Assembly: GCA_014529385.2 (NCBI GenBank)
Contig: CM043959.1
Coordinates: 87,916,529 to 87,980,528, forward strand
Length of the DNA: 64,000 bases
Reading direction: 5' to 3'
From: Adiantum capillus-veneris
Lineage: Eukaryota; Streptophyta; Polypodiopsida; Polypodiales; Pteridaceae
Part shown: in pieces, positions 1-9,789 of the stretch
How positions within the stretch are numbered: position 1 is the first letter of the stretch
Layout: each line of letters opens with the position of its first letter
Made by a program: the position numbers and the translations under genes
Notes under the pieces: generated by a model
What the model was told of the DNA's origin: nothing
What the model saw: only the letters and a program-made list of their open reading frames with translations
The model's database searches: none

Positions 1-166
1 CTCCCAACCATAGTGTGGGCTCTCCATTGCGACTTTCATCACCACAATTTTGGACCACCAAGAATCACTCACATAAGCCACACAAATACTACATCACATG
101 TAACTTTGGTCCCATATGTCATATTGGATGTCTAAGGACGATAATAAAATCTATCTATCTACACCC
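1..166 (+). mobile_element. 3' end of a LINE (family A), cut by the window edge
   Basis: These bases match the last about 160 bp of the LINE at 3611-7424 (compare 7264-7424), including the shared stretches GTGTGGGCTCTCCATTGCGA and ACTACATCACATGTAACTTT and the terminal AATAAAATCTATCTATCT tail. The element runs off the left edge of the window. Its tetranucleotide tail is followed by a run of C and then TC repeats. Only the 3' untranslated region and the last part of the coding frame are visible here. Confidence 0.8.
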
Positions 167-445
167 CCCCCCCCCTCTCTCTCTCATTTTACTTTGTACC
201 CATGCCTTGTATTAGATCCACCAAGACTGTATCAGTTTGGTATCCTAGGTTATTTTGGCCTTATGAAAATTCTTAATATATTGTTTCATTCCATTTTAGT
301 TAATATAACAATTCATTCCATTTTGTTTCATTTCTCTCTAGGGCTGGAGGGACTCGAGGGGTGGTGTGGTGGGAGCAAAGAGATAGAAAGGGAATAGGGG
401 GTGGGGAGAGGGGTGGTAAGTGGAGAGAGAGAGAGCAGGAGAGGA

Positions 446-704
<259 letters not shown>

Positions 705-708
<4 letters not shown>

Positions 709-2230
709 GTCGTTGGCTACTCGACTGGATGGAGGGGCGGCAATTGGCGGTGGTGGTATTAGTAGGGGCGGCACATGGTGGTAGTAAGTTAGCACCACTA
801 ACCACCAGTGGTGGGCTAGGGTGGTGGGTGGTGATGGGTGCTAAGGGGCGGCAATGGGAGGTAGTGGTGGTGGGATGAAAAAAAAAAAAGCTCACTCCAA
901 AGCTCGCTTCGTCAAGCTCGCTCCGTAACCGTCCCCGTTGAAGGAATGACATAACACAGGTTTCCAGGAGGCCAATTTCCTTCTACTAGAGCATCTTCTA
1001 CAATTTTCAACCATTTATATCTTATCAGAGAGAAGGAAAAAGTATTCTAATCAAGCACATTAAGTAGAAATTATAGATCTCAGAACTTAGCACACCCAAC
1101 ATAAGCATCGTGCATCAGACCTCCCATGTATATTACTCATTCCAATGAAAGTAGAAACTATCCACAGCCATGAGTGTTGATCTCACTTTAGCTGATGCTT
1201 GTAAACACAATAAGCATCAATAGATTCCCTACCATCTTTGGTCCTCACTAACAATAGAGTTTAGGCATCAAGTATCCCAATTTCAAGGACTTCTAAGGGT
1301 TTCTTCCACAGCTATTTGATGCACCTCTTTCATCACAATTCACAAGAAGCATGAGAGATGGCCTAATGAGCCGCTTGGAAAGGGATTCTGTAAGCTACCC
1401 GCCCTCCACAAGTGCCTATCGCAGAGTCTCCTATGGGGACTCCTATTCTCGTTTTGCATGTTCGCCCTGCTCTTTGCTTTGAAAAATCTTGAGAAATGGG
1501 CATGATGACAAGTGATTGTAACCCAAGCTCGGGATTATAGACATTTTGCTATGGATCTACTACATAGTAGATTCTATCAATGGTTAAATATGCCTTTGCA
1601 ATGTTGGTTGCAACCATCCTTTCCTTGTTCCTAGTTATGTCTGGTCAACAATTCTAGTCTGCATTTCACTCTCATTTCATTAGGAAGGGTAGTTCTATAA
1701 ACCGAGAGTAATCAATTCTGGAACATTCAGACGCAAGTCTTCATGCTCTCATACAAGATCTGGCATGGCGTATCAATTTCTTCCTCTCCTATAAAAGAAA
1801 GACGGATATGACCAGTTGAATGTGTCTATGTAATAGTAATAGATCAAGCATTTAGGTAGTCACTCTTTGCTTGCTTTGCATACATAATCTCAACAGGAAA
1901 CATTCTTCCTATGATAGTGACAACGTTACAATAGAAAAATGTACCTTAAAAAACTTATAAGCATCGAGTGTCAATGAGGTGACCATAAGATGCAAATGTT
2001 TTCACCGCTTTACTAGGTTCCCAAAGAGGACATCATTGTGTATTGCCGTTCCTTACTTGGTTGACATAAGGGATTTTTATGATATAAGACTAGGGAGAAT
2101 CTGCATTACATATGTACAAAGTCAAATCTCTCCATCTGAAGGCGTTAATTTTGACCTTTCATTTTCAATTCCAGACCTTTGACCTTCAAGCTTCTTAGGT
2201 CTAGCCCTTCAATTTTTATGCTTTAACTTT
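705..2230. other. No gene recognised
   Basis: Mixed sequence with stops in all frames. I see no domain, terminal repeat or RNA-like fold that I can name. The first 200 bp are GGTGG-rich. The rest has the composition of old decayed repeats. Confidence 0.5.
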
Positions 2231-2270
2231 CCCCCCCCCCTCCCTCCCTCCCCCCCCCCCCCCCCCCCCC
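2231..2270. repeat. Poly-C / (CCCT)n tract
   Basis: About 40 bases made almost only of C with a few T. The other strand is G-rich and could form a quadruplex. Homopolymers of this length are also places where assemblies err. Confidence 0.9.
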
Positions 2271-2461
2271 TTCCCTCATCACTATCTAACACACTAATTG
2301 AATGAAGTGCAAGCGATGGGATTTACGACACTAAAGTGAAGCACTTTTCTCGTGAAGCTCGAGTGTTATCCAATTTTTTCTTGTTTATTTTTTTGGTCCG
2401 TGTTTACTTTTGCCCCTGTCTGTGTTCACTTTATGAGAGAGTGGCTTCACCTTGGGGACAA

Positions 2462-2645
2462 GTAACCACACATGAGCACGTGGTTAAGACACCGGACTGC
2501 CAACAAGGAGGTCTCAGGATTGAGTCTCCGACCAGGGTGGGGTCATGGGTAATTGCGTTGACCTTTTTCTTAATCATCCATCCTCCTCAAGATCCCCACA
2601 AGGACTCCCCATCCGTCAATCCCACTACCCGCACTTCATTTAATT
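2462..2645 (+). mobile_element. tRNA-derived SINE-like sequence (anticodon-loop GCC)
   Basis: The stretch has the order of a tRNA-derived SINE head: an A-box-like segment around GAGCACGTGGTTAAGAC (2474-2490), an anticodon-loop-like CTGCCAA (2497-2503), and a B-box-like GGATTGAGTCT (2518-2528), where tRNA has GGTTCGANTCC. A non-tRNA body follows to about 2645. The arms do not pair well enough for a working tRNA. The 3' boundary and target duplication are not clear. A decayed tRNA pseudogene is the alternative. Confidence 0.5.
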
Positions 2646-3287
2646 AGCGTGTTAGATAGTGTTGTGGCCTCCCTCCCCTCCTTTACATGATTTTTTTTTT
2701 GAAATGGGTAGACCTATTCACATACGACACATAGTTGGCTCTTCTCTAATTCAATTCCCATGAATATTTGTTGATGCTTTCTTGATTCCTTGCAATCTTC
2801 ACAATGTAGACTAAAACATAGATTTTAGTTGGAATCAAACTGTAGACATCAAGATCTACGGCCTTAGCCATCCCCGCCCCCCCCCTCGGGCCTCTTTTTC
2901 CTTTTTTTGTTTTCATTGCATTAGCCGCATTTGATTCTCGTCTACTTTTCTCTTTCCAAAAAGGTAGGCACATACTCGCACTCGAGACATTTTTTTTAAT
3001 AATATTTTGTTTTTTGTTTTTTACTTCCATGTGGAATTTTCTCATAGCAGAGATCGAAAAAAGTTCTTAGGTTAGCCATGTAAAACTTCAATACCTAAAA
3101 AGACAAGGGTAGCACCGTTAAATGCCATGGCACAAAACTGGGTGCTTTTGGTACCTATAGAAGGAATGCATATGATCTTGCTAAATTTGTAAGGATACCA
3201 CCCTTCCATTCCGAATCACTCAACCAAACACCACCCACTACAAGTATCAAATGGTGATTCAATAATGTGGGAAATCCCCCCAAAGAA
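2646..3287. other. No gene recognised
   Basis: Low-complexity and AT-rich stretches with stops in all frames. No coding domain or terminal structure seen. A CACTACAAG string at 3236 resembles a CACTA end, but no subterminal repeats accompany it. Confidence 0.4.
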
Positions 3288-3363
3288 TGTTTCTTCTTCC
3301 TCTTCCCTACCCTCATTCCCTGCTAGCTCTCTTCACCTTTGAAGGTGTTTGAGGTCTTGGGAC
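3288..3363 (+). mobile_element. Solo LTR of gypsy family Y/Z, left part
   Basis: Starts with TG and matches the reverse complement of the gypsy Z LTR (53577-54037), for example CACCTTTGAAGGTGTTTGA. It is interrupted at 3363 by gypsy X and resumes at 29147. The 5 bases before it (3283-3287, AAGAA) resemble the 5 after the right part (29544-29548, GAGAA). That fits a target duplication differing by one transition. No internal region of its own is present, so it is a solo LTR. Confidence 0.75.
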
Positions 3364-3619
3364 TGTACGCTTTTTCGTACATGTCGAAGCTGGGAACTTG
3401 CCTGTGCATTGCGTGCGAGCCTCGAAAGGCTGCAAACACACAACTAGAAGATCCTAGCAAGCTCAAAGGGGCATGGGGTGTGTCACTCACCGCTCAATGC
3501 TTCCATCGTGAAGGATCATGTGCTGCGAAGAAGAAGGAGCCGCCGTCAATGCCGCTCTCAACCGCCTCACCGTCGTCGATGCCGCCCCAATGCTCAATCA
3601 CTCTCTCTCTACATTGTTA

Positions 3620-3984
3620 TTTGTGGGATTCCCAAAGAGAAGCTAGAGACACCTCCTTCTTTTTCCATTCTTATTGAATATTTCTTCAAAACCCACTTTG
3701 GCATGTATGGAGTTATGGTCTATGGAGCACATAGAGTGGGGAAGCAAGGAGCTCCTCGCTCGGGAGAACGGCCAAATGTATGCACCATGCCGGATGAGAC
3801 CAAGCAAAAGATTATCCTTGATAATAGTTGGATCTATTTGAGGGATACAAAATGTTTTGTATGTGAAGATCGCACTATTAAGCAACAAAATATGCGTCGC
3901 AAGGCATATGAGGAAAAGAATAAGAAAAACAAGGAGATCTCTCACGAAGAAAATGTGTCCAAGGAGGAGGCAAGTCCCAAGTAG
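3620..3984 (+). pseudogene. LINE-A ORF1 remnant (RRM-like)
   Basis: Frame 1 translates as a segment starting IVICGIPKEK and running through YGAHRVGKQ and MRRKAYEEK to a TAG at 3982. This layout (short hydrophobic strand with GIP, a central G/R-rich part, a basic RR-K tail) resembles the RNA-binding ORF1 domain of LINEs. The start is lost to 5' truncation. The frame is the same as that of the downstream endonuclease, separated by TAG, TAA and TGA codons. The domain match is by eye only. Confidence 0.45.
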
Positions 3985-4032
3985 GGATGCGTGACCTATG
4001 AGACCAAGTTATAATTGAAAATATGTTTTTGA

Positions 4033-4917
4033 AATTGTAATGGATACCCATGGAATGCGGGGGTTGGCATTGATGAACTAACAAGCAAAGCCGATGTTGT
4101 ATTTCTTGTTGAAACTTGGGAGCATGATACACAAAGGATTAATGGCTTGGAGAATTACAATGTACATTCATTGATGTGGTCAAAGAATCTTAAGCAACAA
4201 AGAGGACAAGGAGGGGTAGCATGTATGGTTAAGAAAGGATTGGAAGATTTTGTATCAATTGTGAAAGATGACAAGTACAAACGTTATGTATGGCTAAAAA
4301 TTATGACACCAAAAAGAGCACCCATTTTTGTAGCCGGTTGCTACATTCCTCATCATGATTCTCCCTTTTATGCTTGCATGGATAGAGATCAGCCATTTTT
4401 TGATTTAGAAGATGACATTGCTTATTTCAAAGGTGAAGGTGATGTTTTTGTATTTGGGGATATGAATGCTCGCACAAAAACATTGCCACATGATACTCAA
4501 CAATTTGATATGCCATACATTTCAAGGGAGTTGGAGGAAGTTCACTTGTATGATCATTCTTCAATGGATGAGAAATTACCGGATCACTATGGAAAGTTAC
4601 TTTTACACATGTGTAATAGCACGGGTATGCTCATTGCAAATGGTGTATCTTTGTGGAGTGGAACCAATGGATTTACATGTAGGAGACGTAATGGGGATAG
4701 TGTGATTGACTATATGCTACTCGCCGAAGCCATCATGTATCGCATAAAGAGTTTTATGTTTGGCCAATGGACCCCGAAATCCGACCGTCGCACCTTATGT
4801 ATTGATCTTTCATGTGAAGAAGGAACTAAGCATGATAATCTCAGCCAAAGGAAAGAGAAATTATCACTATGTATGGATTTCAAACGGGCACCAATGTACA
4901 TTGAAATGGTTGAGTAA
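4033..4917 (+). pseudogene. LINE-A apurinic-type endonuclease domain
   Basis: The open frame runs from just after a TGA at 4030-4032 to a TAA ending at 4917. It starts NCNGYPWNAGVGIDEL and continues with VVFLVETWEHD, so the N and E metal-binding positions of exonuclease/endonuclease/phosphatase enzymes are present. Later come FVFGDMNAR (GDxN motif) and DYMLLAEAI, with SDRRTL where the family has a terminal S-D-H; the histidine is replaced by arginine (4783-4800). The protein would nick target DNA for target-primed reverse transcription. The first ATG of the frame (4147) lies after the conserved N-terminal strand, so it is not the true start. Confidence 0.75.
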
Positions 4918-4926
4918 AATTTATGG

Positions 4927-7380
4927 ATGAAGAAGCTTCAATATGATGCACCATTAAAAACTAAATGGGAAGCTTTCAAGAAAGTTATTTGTTCTTGTGC
5001 CGAAGAATGCTTTGCTATAAAGCATCTCCATGGTATCAACAAAGATAGATCACGCAAAAGGTGGTTTGATAAAGAATGTCAAGATGCTCGAAAGTCCTTG
5101 ATAAATCTTGATGCAACTATGGACAAAGACAACTATCAAAGTCATTTGCATACATACAAGGCATTGATTCAAAAGAAGAGAAAAAGATAGGAAGTAAAGT
5201 AACAACTTTTTCAAGTCCAAGAAAAGGCACATGCATGTGGAAGATTTTGGAAAAACTTTAGGGTAAGCGGGTTGAGAATTTTGGTAACTTGAGTCTTGTG
5301 GATATGTACACACATTGTAGGCAATTATATGAGCAAGCAAATGCTAAAAAAATGCCATTTTATGGTTCACTCCCATGTATGCCTTCTTTTTTTACTATTG
5401 AAGATGTATGTGGTGGGCTTGAAAAGTTGGCCACGCACAAAGCGGGAGATCTTCAAGGTATCAAGCCGGAGATGATCAAATGGAAGGGAGATTTTACCCA
5501 TGAGTGGATATGTGATATGTTCAACCTTGCACTTCAACATGATATGCCTTATGATTGGAGTACTAATTGGGTTAAGCCTTTGCATAAAGGAGGGGATATA
5601 AAGAATGTAAACAACTACCGGACTATAATTATTGGGTCTCTTATGAGAAATTTTTTTGGGTGCATAATGGAGATGAAATTGAGTGATTGAGTTGAAGATA
5701 ATGATAAGCGTGCAAAGGGACAAGCGGGTTTTCGTCGATGCCATAGCACCATTGATCATCTTGTCACTCTTCGTGTTCTCATGGAGGAAAGTCGGTTGAA
5801 AGGCAAGCGATTGTATTGTTGTTTTGTGGACTTTAAGAAATCCTTTGATATGATTCTACGTAACAATTTGTGGAGAAGGATGGAAGAACTCCAAGTGCCA
5901 AGTGAGTTTATGCTTGCGGTTTCTCGAATCTATGAGAAGGTGATTTGTCAATTGCGCATGGGAAGAGAGATTTCAGAAATTTTTGTAAGCACTATTGGGG
6001 TTAAACAAGGATGTCCATTGTCACGAACTCTCTTTGGTCTATGCATTGATCAATTGGAACAAATGGTACTTGACTTTATGCAAGAAGAAGGCATTGAAGA
6101 GGTCACTATTTGCAATGCGGTAATCATGCTTTTGTTGTATGCGGATGATGTAGTGCTTTTAGCACACACTTTAGAAGATGCACAAAAGCTTATGGTTGTC
6201 CTTGAGAACTTTTGCTTGCATAGTGGGCTGATTGTGAATGAATCCAAGACAAAGGTTATGCTTGTGAAAACCAACCATAAGGAGAAGCCATGCATTGCGT
6301 ACAACAATGAGACACTTGGAGTTGTTGAGAGCTTTAAGTACCTTGGCCTTGAGGTTCCGTCCAATCACAAGTGGCACGAATATGCTATGCGTCATTTGGA
6401 AGTGGGAAAGAGAGCATATTATGCATTTGAGAACATGTGTAATGCGGGAAACATCAAGTGTTGGGTTCTCAAGAAGTATCTTTTGATGCATTGGTGACAC
6501 CGGTTCTTCTTTATGGAGTTGAAGTGTGGGGCGGGAGCATCTGAAAGTCTACTTGGGAAGAGTTTGAGAATGTCCAAAAGTGTTTTCTCACAAACTTTCT
6601 CCAAGTGAAGACACAAACACCATATATGCTCCTACTTCTTGAGTCGGGATGTCTTACAATTGAGGTTATGGGCATGGAAAGGGTTGTGGAGTACATGATA
6701 AAGATGCATCAAAACCCCTCACAATCGACTTCCTACAATTGCATGGGAAGCAAGCAAAAAAGTTCAAAAAACGCATAAAAGCAAGATCTTGAGCACGGGA
6801 TGGATGCAAGACATAAAGAAGTGGTTTGGGAGATGGGATGCATTACACTTGGTACATGATGCTTCAATTGACTCCCAAGTAAATGAAGCTTTTCTAGAAT
6901 GCCAATGTATTATGGCTTGGGAGAAATCCGGTGGGTCATGCTTCACACATTACACCACCAATATTGCCCCCAACTACAAAACCATGTTCTTCATTGAAAG
7001 AGGTAACTGTACTCACAGTTACATGTTTGAGCCTATCCCCTTGTCGGTGATACGCACTATCGCAGCCATTTGGTTTAGCTCCCATTTCCTTCGATGCAAG
7101 ATAGGGCATTGGGGCAATGGAGAAGAATCAAATCAACTGTGCACATTATGCTCACTGCAAGTTCTAGAGTCTGAGTACCACACACTACTAGAGTGCTCAG
7201 CTTTTGGTCATATCCAAACTTGCTTCTCTCACATTTTCAGCCATAACTTAGACCTACACACTTTCCTGTCCCAACCAAAGTGTGGGCTCTCCATTGCGAC
7301 TCTCATCACCACAATCTTGGAGCATCGAGAGTCACTCATCAGCCATACACATACTACATCACATGTAACTTTGGTCCCAT
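4927..7380 (+). pseudogene. LINE-A reverse transcriptase with C-terminal CCHC, broken
   Basis: A linker (4927-5190) leads to RT proper. Frame 3 holds fingers motifs (GIKPEMIKWK, NNYRTI at 5458-5630), then a TGA at 5688-5690, then QAGFRRCHSTIDHL, FVDFKKSFD, GVKQGCPLSR and LLYADDVVLL (about 5727-6156). All of this frame runs 5289-6497 with that single stop. A frameshift near 6490 passes to a frame reading PVLLYGVEVWGGS. The thumb and C-terminal part run to about 7380 and include a cysteine-histidine knuckle (CTLCSLQVLESEYHTLLEC, about 7140-7198). Catalytic aspartates in FVDF and YADD are intact. Stops and frameshift make it a pseudogene. Confidence 0.8.
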
Positions 7381-7434
7381 AGGTCATATTTGACCTCCGA
7401 GGATGATAATAAAATCTATCTATCTCTCTCTCAA

Positions 7435-7474
<40 letters not shown>

Positions 7475-7767
7475 GTGAGCACACGAAGGAGAAGGAGACA
7501 GAGATGGAGCAAGAGAACTTCTTAACTCACACCTCAGAGAATGAGGACTTTTAGGTCAAATGGACCTTTTATAAGAGTTTGGCCCATTCACACATGGGCG
7601 TCCACAGTGGCCGGTCGTTGCATAACTATTATAAAAATAAGACAAGTGGTGCGCCTCTCATCGGCGATCACCTACACACCTATTGGACCGACAAGCAAGG
7701 TCCATGACTCAATCAAATAAATAATATGCGTCGCTCGAAGGTGATAGGGTGTCCGTGAGGGTTAACA

Positions 7768-7779
7768 TGCCCCCTTCCT
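7768..7779 (-). promoter_or_regulatory. Polypurine tract of gypsy X
   Basis: On the minus strand AGGAAGGGGGCA directly precedes the LTR start TGTTAACC. This is the position and composition of the plus-strand primer of an LTR retrotransposon, and it confirms that X reads leftward. Confidence 0.8.
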
Positions 7780-9789
7780 GATGTAGATTCCGTCCTCGAA
7801 AGCTATTGAGATGAAGCTCATTCATTGAGGTGGAAGAGCATTCGAGATTGAATGTCCTTAGCTTTCTTCAATCACTACAAAATCAACCAAATATGGCATA
7901 GTAACTGCATTCTCATATACAATTAAAAAGCAGTAGGCAGATAATTTGATTGGTAACGGAATATTAAACAATTTGTCAGCAATAAACATTAAATTGTAAT
8001 ATAATTAAACGCATAAACAATTATAAAGGTCAAAACTAAACAAGTCCGGGGTCGCTAATTTAACGATCGAAAGGCACTAGAGGTCAACTATTAATACCAT
8101 GGGCAAGCTTCTCAATTTTCTCTGGTCAATTAAGCTGTTTAATCGAGAGAGCCAAGTATTTCATGTCCGAGGACTGACTAGAGGCTATACCTAGAAGACC
8201 TTGTAGTTAAGCTACGATAAAAGGAATTGCTCATGAAATCATCACCTGACTTACTTCCTTTTCTTTGACCCCCCAAAGTGTTTTCACATTGATTCAATTT
8301 TGATATCTGTGCTTATTTTATATGCCTTGGGGTTTTTGCTTTTCAAGGAAAAGCTCCCACACTGAGAACCTCTAGGACGCTAGTACCATAGGCGATACAT
8401 GTGAGTGAAGTACCAAATCAAGCTAGGATTTCTCTTCCAGGTTAAGATTTTACATTGTGGCACTTTTGAATTTTTTTTGTTTGTTCGTTTTCAACATTTT
8501 AATTTGTAACCTTGGGGGGTCATATAACACTGTTACCCTCCCCAAGCTCATCACACTAGTAGATTCCCTTTATAATACTTAAGCTAAAGGTCAATAGGGA
8601 CTAAGCCCACTAGAAAGCTTTGGTACATTGCGCACAATGCTGCCTAAATCGGATTAAGAACCTAAAATAACCATTGATTGTTAGGAAGGCATTCCCCATG
8701 GTATTAAGAGAAGATCTCTAACTCCTAACTTGGTCAAACTAGCTTAGTCAGACTGCTTGATTCTGTAACCTAGACAAGGGATTATGACATAACATTATAT
8801 AGAATCAAATGTTTAATCTAAGCAAATGTGCAGAATATTGTGCTACCAATCACATTTAAAGCAGACAAACATGGATGCAAAAATAAAAAGGCAAGGGTAA
8901 TGCTAATGGTCAAGAAACACCTATTTGTGTTGATGATCGTGCTTGATTTGAAGAAGGAACGAGAGAAAGGTTCCATGAAGGTCCAAATCCTAACAACAGC
9001 AACACGTTCCTGTACACACTAGGAAACAAAAAAGAATACCTCTAGGAGGCACATCAGTGGGAAGAGGCACCAACTCTTATTGAACACAATCAAACAACAT
9101 AAGGAACCCTAATCTAATTATTTGCACTCCCCTAAAAAGTCATGGGAATAGGATATTGTAGAAATTGGGGGGGAACCCTAAGGCTAAACCCCTATCCTCG
9201 TCATTGTTGAGAAAAACAAAGTCATCATCCGTGAAACCATACGTGCCATCTGTGTAATCATGTAAATTGTCTTCATCATTAGAGGCACAAATGTTCACTA
9301 AAAACATTACTAGAAGTCTATAGTCATCTTGGTCGAGAGGGTAAGTTTGTGCAATTGGAGAGACGTCCTCTACTAAGTATGGATCAATCGTGGTCAAGAG
9401 ACGTATCAACCATTCTAATTCTTCAAAATTCCTCTCACACGGTAGCGTATCTACCAAATCCCATTCACATGCAAGCACGGGTAGACTATGTGAAATACTT
9501 GTGCAAAGTAAAGAGGGTACCTCTCACCCAAGGTAGGAGTGGATGACTCTATCGTACTAGCCATATCTATACACACAAATAGATGATGGTTAGAGTGAAA
9601 ATATTATAAGGGTCCTGTCAAAAGGTCGTGTCCTTGTGCATAATGTGTTTTTATGATTTTAAGTCGTGTACTAGAATTCGTAGGTTTCTAGATTTTTGTT
9701 TGGTGGCTCTTGTTTTTTTACTTTTTTATCTTGTTTTTGTGAGTATAAGGCTTTATATATACATTCCCTAAGATTGGGAGATTGAGAGG
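7780..9789 (-). other. Gypsy X 3' interior, mostly non-coding
   Basis: Between the truncated integrase and the polypurine tract lie 2 kb with no recognisable integrase core or chromodomain. Only one open frame of note (9140-9478, minus) is present. The integrase region was deleted or replaced here. Confidence 0.5.
9140..9478 (-). CDS. Acidic 112-aa open frame of unknown function, 3' of gypsy X pol
   Basis: The frame starts ATG at 9478 and ends at a stop at 9140. The product is strongly acidic, with runs such as NDEDNLHDY and TDDDFVFLNNDED and no cysteine cluster, signal peptide or membrane segment that I can see. It lies on the element's coding strand between the broken integrase and the 3' LTR, a position where some plant gypsy elements carry extra frames. 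It may equally be a chance frame. I do not recognise a family. Confidence 0.2.
   Translation of the reverse strand: MLACEWDLVDTLPCERNFEELEWLIRLLTTIDPYLVEDVSPIAQTYPLDQDDYRLLVMFLVNICASNDEDNLHDYTDGTYGFTDDDFVFLNNDEDRGLALGFPPNFYNILFP

Larger units (their letters stand above)
3611..7424 (+). mobile_element. LINE-A, 5'-truncated, inserted in the LTR microsatellite of gypsy X
   Basis: A non-LTR retrotransposon of about 3.8 kb. It begins abruptly inside an ORF1-like domain right after a TC run (3601-3610). It carries an endonuclease, a reverse transcriptase with YADD, and a C-terminal CCHC-like motif, and ends in AATAAAATCTATCTATCT followed by more TC repeat. A second copy of its 3' end lies at 1-166. 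Target duplications cannot be told from the surrounding TC repeat. Several stops and at least one frameshift make it inactive. The clade is uncertain: the short tetranucleotide tail differs from the poly-A tails of the L1-type elements further right. Confidence 0.85.
3364..7767 (-). repeat. 3' LTR of gypsy X, interrupted by LINE-A
   Basis: Segments 3364-3610 and about 7425-7767 together reproduce the uninterrupted LTR at 28513-29146. The left segment shares GAGCCTCGAAAGGCTGCAAA. The right one shares GAAGGAGAAGGAGACAGAG and the TTAACA end. In the intact LTR the join lies in a (CA)n(TC)n(CA)n block. In this copy the LINE sits exactly there. Confidence 0.85.

Noticed and set aside
2462-2535. A functional tRNA-Gly gene
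   Set aside because: The acceptor and D stems do not pair and the B box has several changes from GGTTCGANTCC.
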